From Candidatus Sulfurimonas baltica (lineage in GTDB: Bacteria; Campylobacterota; Campylobacteria; Campylobacterales; Sulfurimonadaceae), in contig NZ_CP054492.1 of NCBI RefSeq assembly GCF_015265455.1, positions 1,178,001 through 1,242,000 of the forward strand: a stretch of 64,000 nucleotides of DNA, in the 5' to 3' direction. The notes beneath the pieces were generated by a model, which had not been told where the DNA came from, did no database searches, and worked only from the letters and a program-made list of their open reading frames with translations. Of the stretch, positions 20,201 through 28,355 are shown piece by piece. Position 1 is the first letter of the stretch. Each line of letters opens with the position of its first letter. A program made the position numbers and the translations under genes.

Positions 20201-20617
20201 TTTGAAGGAACTGGGATGGATATATCATCAGAACATCTTCTAGAAGCAATTTATGCTCACTCTCTTTCAGTAGTAAAATTTTTGATAGAAGCATCAGAGG
20301 AAGATATAATACATGAATATATGAATATTAAGATTGACAGTTATGCCGAGCCTAAAATACCAATTGTTGAAGCTGTGAAGAGAAGACAACTTGATATAGT
20401 TAAATTCTTATTAATTAATGGTGCACATTCGGAAATCTTTGATTTTCTTCCGGAAGGATCACTATTTATGTTCGCAATTCTTAATAAAGATTTAGAAATG
20501 GTGAAACTTTTATTAAAATATGGAGTAGATATCAACCAAAAAACTTCATGGGGACATACACCATTGGAGTATGCTTTATTCTGTGAAAGTCCTTCTATAA
20601 TAGAATTTTTAAGTTAA
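17246..20617 (+). CDS. DUF4062-STAND/NACHT ATPase with C-terminal ankyrin repeats
   Basis: The 1123-residue product starts at TTG, preceded by AAAGGA. Residues about 5-110 are a DUF4062 domain (FRLFISSPFNDFREER, PVDLRWGVSEEA, GNRYGW), as in eukaryotic TEP1/NPHP3-type proteins. The STAND ATPase has VHGISGIGKSSF near 371 and TVIILDALDQL near 454. A winged-helix region (about 600-650) contains ASRDGLSESELL. The C-terminus (about 970-1123) is ankyrin-like, with FLLINGAHSEI and LLLKYGVDINQKTSWGHTPLEYA. The ATPase core is paralogous to the gene at the left edge, which has TPRs instead, so the pair looks like one signalling chassis with two different sensor tails. It lies in the same run of genes as the TIR protein. 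Confidence 0.88.
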   Translation: MANAKTFRLFISSPFNDFREERQVLHEKVFPKIDKYCNDKGYTFQPVDLRWGVSEEAQLDQKTLKLCLNEVKACKHYPHPNFLIMTGNRYGWVSLPYAIQKDEFESILEFYADNSVAISMLEKWYVEDTNHLMLNNSSHAYVLEKRDPNGEYKDWKEWEKEENKLRDILQTAAKELFEENTAQYNKYFMSATEAEVEEGILQYLNPTEFQQKLQTDLEKEQKNLPELDKDYVFGFLREITNIDSLDLSQEPAKLFIDKDQTKATVFKEQLIDALSKENTLESTVKLSTDIKKPFVDKKHLCEFEKFMIGKLTQAIDKQIDTKEVSALKQEQSEQLRFKILKTDTFFGREEELIQVQNYINNTCTQPFIVHGISGIGKSSFIAKAIDEVEEALTHTIVYRFIGATASSSNIRTLLELLITDLAEQDRLELPEKFEEDDDEFNVQIKALLETLMEPTVIILDALDQLQDKNHLKWLPLELPSNLKIILSMLDQKGYEYYYDLLKTNIDTANQLEIKPIDEDVAKEILDELLKKEKRSLTDAQYKYAIRKLKESNSSPLYLKIAFEEIKTWKQTDEKEELAIGIQKIIKEFIDNLTTKFHHDKAIVHKVLGLISASRDGLSESELLDLLSHDEDILSSLEKEENNNNLTLTIGGVKVRRFPISVWARLSEQLRPFVNERLIDGEKLITPFHRIIAETIEKEYYEDKKENLHKELAYYFDLENHLITQRSFNELPWALYKLDDFEELKKVILNHQIKALEENNELAWYTKKAYDKWDAATYIGDETYYEQQLRKLSSRNATYEEMDKRIYEFIVENFSNDSTIDSLYEYTKKLENSSKYMEFLIELAILVRFSMKNESFADIVKYITIYTCFELYEASFSYELNVLITDMFNAQENFPYGIYNNIFENSGVITKDYIAQLNKCFDNGKLNVSIFRDLYNKNSLDDYQKLTTHEMNQKANIKYGMRIENQNSQFLEAIKNENIDMLDSMIFEGTGMDISSEHLLEAIYAHSLSVVKFLIEASEEDIIHEYMNIKIDSYAEPKIPIVEAVKRRQLDIVKFLLINGAHSEIFDFLPEGSLFMFAILNKDLEMVKLLLKYGVDINQKTSWGHTPLEYALFCESPSIIEFLS

Positions 20618-20701
20618 TTAACAATCATAATATGAAAATTTTAAATATTTGATTAAGTGATAGCAGGATATGTTTCAAAAAAAGATTGAAGGCGGTATAA
20701 A

Positions 20702-21262
20702 ATGTCAACTGATACCAATAATTTTAATATAAAAAAAATTAAAGGCGACTATGCAGAACTAATCTGCAAACACCATTTTGAGTTGATGGGATGCCATGTC
20801 AACAAAGTTGGTATAGAAGAGTTGTCTCCGGCTTTTGCAAAACTTAAAAGTGATAAACAAGGTATTCAGTCGTTAAAAAATCGTATGCAGTATATGCCAG
20901 ACTTTTTAGTAGTTCATCCAAGTCAAGACAATGCTTCTTTTGTGGAAGTAAAATACAGAAAAAATGTATCAAACGACTTTTTAAAAGAGTTCTCCGCAGA
21001 ACTACATGTACAGTACTCTGATTTTATAAAAGATGGTATACCCGTATATTTTTATGTTTTAACCAACAGCGAACCGTATGTACACATCATGAAAGGGAAA
21101 TCTTTAAAGTACTGGGAACATACAGGTGGTTTTTACCCAGTAGGGGAGAGTGCTTTAGATAAATTTCCATTTTTTAAAGGAATAGGTGAAAATGATAGTT
21201 TTAATGAGGTCTATGCCGAGAGTATAAAAATAGCTATTGATGATATTTTATGGAAGCAATAA
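20702..21262 (+). CDS. PD-(D/E)XK nuclease-like protein
   Basis: This 186-residue protein has the ordered signature of a restriction-endonuclease-like fold: Glu19 in KGDYAEL, Asp67 in MPDFLVV, then Glu82-x-Lys84 in FVEVKYRK. The spacing suits small PD-(D/E)XK enzymes. I see no DNA-recognition domain. It may be a nuclease effector of the adjacent STAND system or a Holliday-junction/VRR-type nuclease. The start has GAAGGCGG upstream. Confidence 0.72.
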   Translation: MSTDTNNFNIKKIKGDYAELICKHHFELMGCHVNKVGIEELSPAFAKLKSDKQGIQSLKNRMQYMPDFLVVHPSQDNASFVEVKYRKNVSNDFLKEFSAELHVQYSDFIKDGIPVYFYVLTNSEPYVHIMKGKSLKYWEHTGGFYPVGESALDKFPFFKGIGENDSFNEVYAESIKIAIDDILWKQ

Positions 21263-21265
21263 TAA

Positions 21266-21280
21266 TGACATATGCTGTCG
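21266..21280. promoter_or_regulatory. Operator-like site with adjacent -10 box
   Basis: TGACATATGCTGTCG matches the island palindrome (as at 14010) at 13 of 15 positions. Six bases downstream is TATAAT (21287-21292), so the site covers the -35 region of a promoter for the gene at 21323. Confidence 0.55.
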
Positions 21281-21322
21281 TGTCTATATAATATAATTTT
21301 CTATTAACAAGGAGAAGACACA

Positions 21323-22651
21323 ATGAAAAAAACTTTTTTAAAAATCAACGGTTTATTAACTACTCAAGAATTTAAATTCTTACAAGAACATATATCTGAT
21401 TTGCCAGATTGGTTTATATTTGATGGGGAGCAAGAGATTAATGCTGATGCAGGATTAGTACATTTATTGGCTGGAAGTGGATTCAGGGTTGCGATGAATA
21501 GCTCTGACACTGCATTTAAGATACATATACAGGACCGTCTAGATAAAGATGATAGAGAGTATTTAACAGATACTGACAAATATAATATTCATCTAAAAGA
21601 CTTCTTTGATAATTATAAAAATATACACAATGCCAAGCAGATAGTAGAATATTACAACGTTGCTTTTGCTATCAATACTATTTTTGGTATAAATCAATTT
21701 AAATACCTATTGCATAATATTGATATTTTGGAAACTACAGATTATGTTTTTAATATTTTATTTAATTTTATAAATATCGTATTAGAAAAGAAAGAAGATT
21801 TTATTGATGACTTTGAAGAAAAATTTATCGTTAGACTTAATACAGAAAAGGCCTACCGTACTGATGGAACTATCACAGACGAGCTGTTGGCTTCAACTGG
21901 ATTAACAGCCCAAGAAATTCAAGAAGCTAAAAATAAAAGAGACAAAAATTTTGAAAAACATCAAAATCCAGTCCAAGAAGTGCTTAAAGCACAAGAGGAG
22001 CCAAAACGTGCAGTTCAACCAGAAATAAGTGTTGATTTTTTAAATACTGAAGATAAAAAAGATTGGATTGCTCGTAAGTTTACATTAGAGTCTTACAACG
22101 GGAAATACACCGATATGACAACTCTTGTATCCGATATGGAAAAAGTAGATAACGAAGGTATTAGCTTTTTCGTTGTCGATAATGCTAAAATAGTGTATGA
22201 AACAGATAAGGATAATGTTGAGTTTTTTGCAGATTCTGAATTTCCAAAATTTATACATTTCCAAAATTGTGAATTTTTCTTTATCACACCAACAAAAGTA
22301 GAAAATTTATTTTTGAAATTTAATAAATACTTTTTTACTCAAAATTCTTCAATAAATTTAATTACAATGGAAACTCCTCCTAAAGTTGAGGATATAGATA
22401 CTAGTGCTTATCCTAAATCATTATCAGTGACTATATCATTTCAAGATAGTTTATTTAATTCTATTGAAGACATTACTGATTATAAAATAATTGTAAATAT
22501 GTCCGCTGATAAAGAAATATATGTGGAGGAAGGTTCAGATAGAATCACTATAACAACCTTTAAGTATGTGTCAGACAAATGTTTTGATAACGTAGCTGAT
22601 AAAATAGATTATATGCTTGACGGGATGATTACTCATAAAGTAATCATCTAA
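21323..22651 (+). CDS. Unknown 442-residue protein
   Basis: I recognise no family. The N-terminal 110 residues are mixed alpha/beta (LKINGLLTTQEFKFLQ...). Residues 110-180 are helical and hydrophobic enough to be a packed core but not clearly membrane-spanning. A charged linker (200-240) precedes a beta-rich C-terminal domain of about 190 residues. AAGGAG gives a good ribosome binding site. It has its own operator-like promoter and ends in the first copy of the 87-bp duplicated sequence, so its last codons lie at an apparent recombination junction. Confidence 0.75.
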   Translation: MKKTFLKINGLLTTQEFKFLQEHISDLPDWFIFDGEQEINADAGLVHLLAGSGFRVAMNSSDTAFKIHIQDRLDKDDREYLTDTDKYNIHLKDFFDNYKNIHNAKQIVEYYNVAFAINTIFGINQFKYLLHNIDILETTDYVFNILFNFINIVLEKKEDFIDDFEEKFIVRLNTEKAYRTDGTITDELLASTGLTAQEIQEAKNKRDKNFEKHQNPVQEVLKAQEEPKRAVQPEISVDFLNTEDKKDWIARKFTLESYNGKYTDMTTLVSDMEKVDNEGISFFVVDNAKIVYETDKDNVEFFADSEFPKFIHFQNCEFFFITPTKVENLFLKFNKYFFTQNSSINLITMETPPKVEDIDTSAYPKSLSVTISFQDSLFNSIEDITDYKIIVNMSADKEIYVEEGSDRITITTFKYVSDKCFDNVADKIDYMLDGMITHKVII

Positions 22652-22750
22652 TCCGTATTAACTTTAACCTGGTTGCGTCCGCCGTTTTTAGCCTTATAAA
22701 GCAATTCATCGGCGTGCTCAAAGAGTTTACTCAACCCTAGCCACTTAGTC
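22648..22750 (-). pseudogene. Remnant of a diguanylate-cyclase 3' end
   Basis: Bases 22648-22734 are identical to 24206-24292, the 3' end of the GGDEF gene on the minus strand. The match resumes: 22732-22750 (CAACCCTAGCCACTTAGTC) resembles 24457-24475, which encodes the segment before the GGEEF motif, with one mismatch. The relic is therefore a GGDEF copy with an internal deletion of about 165 bp, joined at a CAA shared by both ends. It is not a simple target-site duplication. Confidence 0.8.
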
Positions 22751-22820
22751 TATTTTCTGAAAACTTAGAAGTTTTTATTTAGATATAATTATGATATAAA
22801 TTATAATGTTGGAGAACATA

Positions 22821-24146
22821 ATGTTTGTTAATAGAACCAATGAGCTTAAAGCGCTTGAAGATGAGTATAAAAAAAGTGATGCTACTTTTAGCGTTATGTA
22901 TGGAAGACGCAGAGTTGGTAAAACTTCACTTTTATCAAAGTACATTGAATCCAAACCTAGCATATATCTCTATATAACACTAAGTGATTTAAACTCTCAA
23001 CTATCAGCATTTACTCAGCAAATACGACAATTTGCTCCATTGTCAATCGCCAAACATTTAAAGTTTGATAGTTTTGAAGAGGCATTAGAGTTTTTAGCAA
23101 CTCTTGAACTTGAAAAAAAGTTAGTTCTAGTTATAGATGAGTATCAGTACTTAACGCAGTTAGACAAAACCTTTTCATCAAAGTTACAAAAAATATGGGA
23201 TATGAGTCTCATAAATTCAAATATTCACCTCATACTTTGTGGCTCGGTTCTTTCTATGATGCACTCAGAAGTTCTTGCTTACAATGCTCCACTTTATGGC
23301 AGAAGGACTTCACAGTTTCATATAAAAGCCATTAAATTTAACTACTTGCAAGAGTTCTTGCCAGGATCTACAAAGCTAGAGCTAATGCAGATTTACGCAT
23401 CTTTTGGCAGTATTCCAAAATATCTAAATGAGTATGATTCATCTATGGATTTTATGCAAAATATAGAGCAGAAGATCTTAAATAAAAATTCATATCTTTA
23501 CAGTGAGGGGAACTTTTTACTTAAAGATGAGATTTCAGATGCTAGAAGTTACTTCTCCATACTAGAAAGCATCTCAAAGGGCAACACTAAGATAGGTCAT
23601 ATAGGCGCATCCCTTGGACTGGCTTCTTCATATCTAACAAAATATATGCAAAGACTTATAGAGTTGGACATCATTGAAAAAGAGGTTCCCGTAACTGAAA
23701 CAAATCCGCTAAAGAGTAAATTTGGTCGCTATAAAATAAAAGATAAATTTTTAAACTTTTGGTTTTTTTATGTATTTAAAAACTATAACTTTTTAGAGAT
23801 AGAGCAAAAAAGAGCTGTGTTAGATGAGATAGAGTTAAACTTTAATGATAGATTTGTCTCTTTCGCGTTTGAAGACTATGTAGTTGAAGATATTTTAGAA
23901 AATCCTAAAAAGTACTTAGATTTTATACCAACGAAAGTCGGTCGTTGGTGGAACAACAAAGAAGAGATAGATATAGTCGCGTTTGATGATGAAAATATCT
24001 GCTTCATAGAGTGCAAATGGCAAAACAGGGTTGATGAAGAGAAAGTGAAAGAAAAGCTAATGCAAAAGTCAATAAACATAGTTTCTGACAAAACCACTTC
24101 TTACTTAGTTGTAACAAAAGATAGTTATTTAAAAGAGAGTATATAA
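22821..24146 (+). CDS. Archaeal-type ATPase with C-terminal DUF234 nuclease-like domain
   Basis: I prefer ATG 22821 (MFVNRTNELK, with GGAG 6 bp upstream) to ATG 22806. The 441-residue product has a P-loop GRRRVGKTSLL near 25, a Walker B LVIDEYQYL near 105 and sensor LCGSVLSMM. A winged-helix segment follows and then a C-terminal region with EEIDIVAFDDENICFIECKW, a D...ExK arrangement typical of DUF234 PD-(D/E)XK domains. These ATPases are common in archaea and scattered in bacteria, often with mobile or defence genes. The exact role is unknown. The gene is bracketed by the GGDEF duplication, which suggests recent arrival as a unit. Confidence 0.85.
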   Translation: MFVNRTNELKALEDEYKKSDATFSVMYGRRRVGKTSLLSKYIESKPSIYLYITLSDLNSQLSAFTQQIRQFAPLSIAKHLKFDSFEEALEFLATLELEKKLVLVIDEYQYLTQLDKTFSSKLQKIWDMSLINSNIHLILCGSVLSMMHSEVLAYNAPLYGRRTSQFHIKAIKFNYLQEFLPGSTKLELMQIYASFGSIPKYLNEYDSSMDFMQNIEQKILNKNSYLYSEGNFLLKDEISDARSYFSILESISKGNTKIGHIGASLGLASSYLTKYMQRLIELDIIEKEVPVTETNPLKSKFGRYKIKDKFLNFWFFYVFKNYNFLEIEQKRAVLDEIELNFNDRFVSFAFEDYVVEDILENPKKYLDFIPTKVGRWWNNKEEIDIVAFDDENICFIECKWQNRVDEEKVKEKLMQKSINIVSDKTTSYLVVTKDSYLKESI

Positions 24147-24147
24147 T

Positions 24148-24219
24148 ATGACACCAAATTTAAAATACAACGGCTTTTTAGTCTTGACAAAAGGGGGACA
24201 TTATACTAATCCGTATTAA
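24148..24219 (+). pseudogene. Truncated ORF cut at the duplication junction
   Basis: An ATG one base after the ATPase stop opens a 23-codon frame starting MTPNLKYNGFLVLTKGGHY. It crosses into the duplicated GGDEF end at 24206 and stops. It looks like the first 19 codons of a gene that once followed the ATPase and lost the rest when this segment was joined here. Confidence 0.45.
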
Positions 24220-24292
24220 CTTTAACCTGGTTGCGTCCGCCGTTTTTAGCCTTATAAAGCAATTCATCGGCGTGCTCAAAGAGTTTACTCAA
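24206..24292. repeat. 87-bp direct repeat (second copy; first at 22648-22734)
   Basis: The two copies read as identical and are in direct orientation, 1558 bp apart start to start. This copy is the genuine 3' end of the diguanylate cyclase gene. Together they flank the ATPase/DUF234 gene. Confidence 0.95.
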
Positions 24293-25471
24293 TATATACT
24301 CTTGAGCTATATATAAACCAATTGAAATAGTAATATTAATATTGCCAGAATCTGTGGAGATAGTTGTTGATTCGATTTTTTCTCTAAAACCCTCAAAAAT
24401 ATTTAAAAGCTTCTCTTTAGAAATATTGCTTAACAAAACAACAAACTCTTCACCTCCAACCCTAGCCACTAAGTCGTCTTTACGAAAATGTTCTCTAAAT
24501 AAATCAGCAACAGTTACTAAAACTCTGTCTCCAATATGGTGACCATAGGTGTCATTTATTTTTTTAAAATAATCAATATCAAGTACCGCACAAGCTAGAC
24601 TTACACTCTCTTTTTTAGCTTTTGAAAGAATCTCAATACCTAAAGATTCAAAAGCTCTCTTGTTGTACATGTTTGTGAGATGGTCAGTCAAGGCGCTCTG
24701 TTTATTTACATGTATAAATTCTAAAGTATCTAAAGATTGTAAAACTCTAAGGTTAAACTCTTCACTGGTAAATGGCTTAGTAATAAAATCATTTGCACCT
24801 TTTTTTAAAAATTCTATAGACAAACGGCTTGAATGCCCATGTTCACTCACTCCAATAATAGCTAGATTGTCTTTGCTATATGTTTTTCGAAGCTCCGAGA
24901 TTACATTTGTGCCTTTTTCATCATCCAGAGATTGGTCAATTACCAGTAAACCAATGTTACTATCTTCTTTAAGCAAGGTTTCTATTTGGGCATGACTATT
25001 TGCTTCATATGATTGTATATTGAATTTTTTCAATAAGTTTACCTGTATAGAACGCGCTCTTTTATTTCCATCGGCAACAATAGCTTTTACAACTTGATTT
25101 TTATAGGCTCGTTCAATCATTTGTTTAATGTAGATATAGTCAATTCCATCATCATTATTAATAACATAATCTAAAGCACCTTTAGAAACTGCTTCTTCGG
25201 CAATATTTTCATTGTACTCCTCTGCAAATACTATCGCGGGTATATTGTTGTCCATCAACAATGACAATGATCTATTTTCAAAATCTTTTGAAAGAAAGTG
25301 ATCGTGTAAAGCAATAAAAAAATCATCTTTATCTTTTTTTATTACATCATCTAGTTGCACAAAATCACTTACTACAACAATCTCATAACCTAATGAAACA
25401 ATATTTTTAATATGTTTATTTAATAATGTGGCATCGTCCTCTATTAGTAATATTTTATCTTTCATTTTCAT
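24206..25471 (-). CDS. Two-receiver response regulator with GGDEF diguanylate cyclase domain
   Basis: This 421-residue protein has a first receiver domain (about 5-125; ILLIEDD, phosphoacceptor probably Asp in ALHDHFL, a diverged site) and a second (about 130-250; VIDQSL with Asp, and TKPF). A GGDEF domain follows (about 260-420): DHLTNMYNKRAF, DIDYFKKINDTYGHHIGD and the active-site GGEEF. It should make cyclic di-GMP from GTP under phosphorelay control. The family is often named PleD-like. The gene lies downstream of the small minus-strand genes with a 29-bp gap. Confidence 0.88.
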   Translation of the reverse strand: MKMKDKILLIEDDATLLNKHIKNIVSLGYEIVVVSDFVQLDDVIKKDKDDFFIALHDHFLSKDFENRSLSLLMDNNIPAIVFAEEYNENIAEEAVSKGALDYVINNDDGIDYIYIKQMIERAYKNQVVKAIVADGNKRARSIQVNLLKKFNIQSYEANSHAQIETLLKEDSNIGLLVIDQSLDDEKGTNVISELRKTYSKDNLAIIGVSEHGHSSRLSIEFLKKGANDFITKPFTSEEFNLRVLQSLDTLEFIHVNKQSALTDHLTNMYNKRAFESLGIEILSKAKKESVSLACAVLDIDYFKKINDTYGHHIGDRVLVTVADLFREHFRKDDLVARVGGEEFVVLLSNISKEKLLNIFEGFREKIESTTISTDSGNINITISIGLYIAQEYILSKLFEHADELLYKAKNGGRNQVKVNTD

Positions 25472-25500
25472 AAATAAATCCCTTTTTTAAATTCAATACT

Positions 25501-27441
25501 CTATAAATCATCAAATCTTGAACGCAACTTTATAGGTGTAATATTAGAAATCTCTCTCATAAAATAAACAGTAAAAAAATCTTCATTATTGATTACAAAA
25601 ACACCATTGTGTTCAAGCAAAAGCACTATGGTTAATGCCAAGTCTTTAGATTCATTAGTTATTATTTTTTCATCATCAGAGTATTCATCTATGATTAATT
25701 CATCTGAAAATTCATCACGTATTAGGGAATCAAAAATATCTAATATATCAGTATCATTATCTTGACTAGCAAGTAGTTCTCCAATATCATATGCACAAGA
25801 GAAGGCCTTGTCTTGTGTTAAAAATCTACTAACAAAAGTATCTTTCAATTTAGTTTGATTATATTTCTCATGTTGATCATACATGATTTGTAGTTTATCT
25901 TTTGGGACAGGATAAATTGTAACTAATGATTCAATAGGCTCTTTAAGATAAAGCTTTATTTCATTTTCTATAAGCTTATCTTGAAACTCTGTAAATAATT
26001 TTTTATACTTTTTTTGTTTTGTTTTAGTGTTTAACAGTATAACTTCTCTCTCATTTTCAAAGTGTGTAACATCATAAAAAAGTATCTCATTTTTTTCTAT
26101 ATCTTGTAGTTTTAATACATCATGCTGATAAGTATGTTCAACAGCATCAAAATCCTCTTTATTTAAAAATATTGGGTTTGCTCTAAGTATGTTCGCATCA
26201 TGCTCTTTTACATATTCAAAAGTATTTAAAGTTGCAGTTTCTACATAAAAAGATAGTAAATGATCCCCTCCAAAAAAAGATGACTTAAATGCATATTTCT
26301 GAGCAATATTTACAGAGATTTGTTGCCAATCTTCTCTTGATTTAAACTTACTAATAAGTTGAAGCTCACTTTGAACTGCCATAAGGACATCTACTTTAGA
26401 GCTTCTAAGAACATCAAGAGGTATATCTTTGTTTATAAGTCTCTGTGCTTCATCTATAAAGATAGATATAGGTTTTTTATCATCTTCACTTTGAAGGTTT
26501 AAATCAATCATCTTTTCAAATATTTGTTCTAACATCAACTCTAGTATAGTATCTGGAACCACTCGAACATTTATTATAATAATCTTTGCATCCTGTAATG
26601 ATTTAACTATATCTAGAGGATTTTCTTTCTCAGATATATACTTTGCAGAAGATGTTCCCATAAAGCTAAATCCTGATGAAAGAGTGCTAATAACAGACAG
26701 AAGAGATGACTCAAACTTACCACCATCATTTCTATCATCTGCTTCTACATCATATTTAGTAAAGTACTTTAGTGATGCGTTCACATTTGTGTAATTTAAA
26801 ACTATATTTTTATATACTTCACTATGCGCACCATTATAATACTTGGTATTCTCTATTATAAAATTATGTAACTCTTTTGTAAAATATTTAATATCTTGAA
26901 TAAATTTATAGAGAGTATCTATATTGTACGAGATGTTATATAATTCATTTAGAGTAAAAGAGTCATCTAGTATAAATGCAACAGCTTACCCTATCTCACG
27001 TATCTCTTTAGAAATTATAGATTTAAGTTTGAGTATATTAAATATACTTGTGCCTAAGCTCATAGCTTCGTTATAAAAATATGTATTGCTTCCAGCATCA
27101 GATGGATCTCCAACCAAGCCTTGCAATAGAGTTGCAAAAGTTCTATTGTTAAGAGACTCTATAATATTTATGTTAGAACCCCATGGTTTACCTATCTCAA
27201 CGATATCATCAAGTCTATTTGCATCTGAAGCAAGTTTTTTTAATGCTAAGTGCTCACTCCCTTTTATATCAAAGAAGAGTACACCATGTCCTATTTCCAT
27301 ACGATGTTTTATGTTTGGATAAATAAATGAAGTAGTCTTACCGCTTCCTGTTTGGCCTATGCATAGTGAATGTGTAAACTTTACATCAACTAACGGTGTT
27401 TCTTCTTTTAGCTCTGTGTCTTTTATTAGTCCTACTTTCAA
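25501..27441 (-). pseudogene. VirD4/TraG-HerA-like ATPase interrupted by one in-frame TAA
   Basis: Read from TTG 27441 (AAAGGAC upstream), the frame has a Walker A CIGQTGSGKTTSF near residue 27, FFDIKGSEHL, then a single TAA at 26986-26988. The same frame continues without another stop to 25501, through a Walker B ISIFIDEAQRL and the typical sensor strand DVLMAVQSE. The total would be 645 residues. An internal GTG at 26784 could restart translation of the Walker B half. VirD4/TraG proteins are DNA-pumping coupling ATPases. This one lacks the usual N-terminal membrane helices and no relaxase is nearby, so it may be a defence-type HerA/VirD4 relative. The stop could be a nonsense mutation, a sequencing error or read-through. 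Confidence 0.8.
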
Positions 27442-27466
27442 CTTTGTCCTTTTATATTTTTATTTT

Positions 27467-27931
27467 TTAAAATTTATATCTTGATATTTCTGATTGATAA
27501 GTTGGTTGTGGCAGGTTTGATGTTTTACACATTTTTAAATCATATTTTTGTTTATATCCTGGTATTTTCTTTTCAACTATTTTTACTACTTCACACCCTT
27601 CAAAACTACCCACTATTTTCATAAGGTCATAACGGCTCTTTCGTTTTATTTGGTAGTTATTTCTATAAACTTTAGTTTCATATATTTTAAGTTGACCTTG
27701 CACTACTTCATAGTTATAAACATCACCTGTGCTTACAACTTTCATCAAGCCTTGTGGATTAAAAAGAAGCTCTAAAACTTCATTTCTATTTTTGCCTATG
27801 TACTTTCCAAAAGACACTATTTGATTTAACTTTGCAGAAGATAGTTCCCATGAACCAAGAAGATTTTGTTTTGTAAAGTTTTGAGCTTGAAGGGATACAA
27901 GTACGAATATTAGCGATATAAATAGTTTCAA
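27467..27931 (-). CDS. Exported small protein, unknown function
   Basis: This 154-residue protein has a clear signal peptide (MKLFISLIFVLVSLQAQ). Its mature part starts with LLGSWELSSAKL, reminiscent of lipocalin-like or Lipocalin_5 proteins. It has two late Cys residues (GCEVV and KMCK) that could form a disulfide in the periplasm. No family is certain. It lies between the VirD4-like gene and another small gene with gaps of about 25 bp, so it is probably part of one minus-strand transcript. Confidence 0.7.
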   Translation of the reverse strand: MKLFISLIFVLVSLQAQNFTKQNLLGSWELSSAKLNQIVSFGKYIGKNRNEVLELLFNPQGLMKVVSTGDVYNYEVVQGQLKIYETKVYRNNYQIKRKSRYDLMKIVGSFEGCEVVKIVEKKIPGYKQKYDLKMCKTSNLPQPTYQSEISRYKF

Positions 27932-27954
27932 TTTTTATCCTTAAATAATTTTGG

Positions 27955-28338
27955 TTAGTATAACTTATTAGAGCTGTTTTGCAGAACTTTATCACTTTTA
28001 CTGCTGCTTAACACATTTAGTAGCTCTGCTACATGCTCTGTATCATCAAGGTTCATGTCAATGCTATAAAATGTTTTCTCTTTATTGCTAAGCATAGTTA
28101 ACTGACCAGTCAACATTAGGCTATCGGCAACCTCTACAGGATTGTTAATATTTACATCAATTGGAACGACTGCTTCTACCATAAATCCAAAATCTAAAAA
28201 ACTATTCCAAATAATTAAATTTTTTTTAGCAATGTCATATGAACTAAATGCATATATTTCCTCTTGTCCTAGATTATATATAAATTTATGTAAGCCATCA
28301 AAATCAGTAATAAAAAAGATTGTTTTATGCACAGTCAC
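27955..28338 (-). CDS. Unknown 127-residue protein
   Basis: A soluble acidic protein with no motif I recognise; MTVHKTIFFITDFDGLHKFIYNL suggests an alpha/beta core. It is spaced 23 bp from the exported protein and 17 bp from the next gene upstream, consistent with an operon started at the palindrome near 28700. Confidence 0.6.
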   Translation of the reverse strand: MTVHKTIFFITDFDGLHKFIYNLGQEEIYAFSSYDIAKKNLIIWNSFLDFGFMVEAVVPIDVNINNPVEVADSLMLTGQLTMLSNKEKTFYSIDMNLDDTEHVAELLNVLSSSKSDKVLQNSSNKLY

Positions 28339-28355
28339 TCCTAGTGTTGTTTTTA

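Noticed and set aside
25501-27441. A conjugation (type IV secretion) region
   Set aside because: Only one VirD4-like gene, without membrane helices; no relaxase or VirB-type genes are seen.
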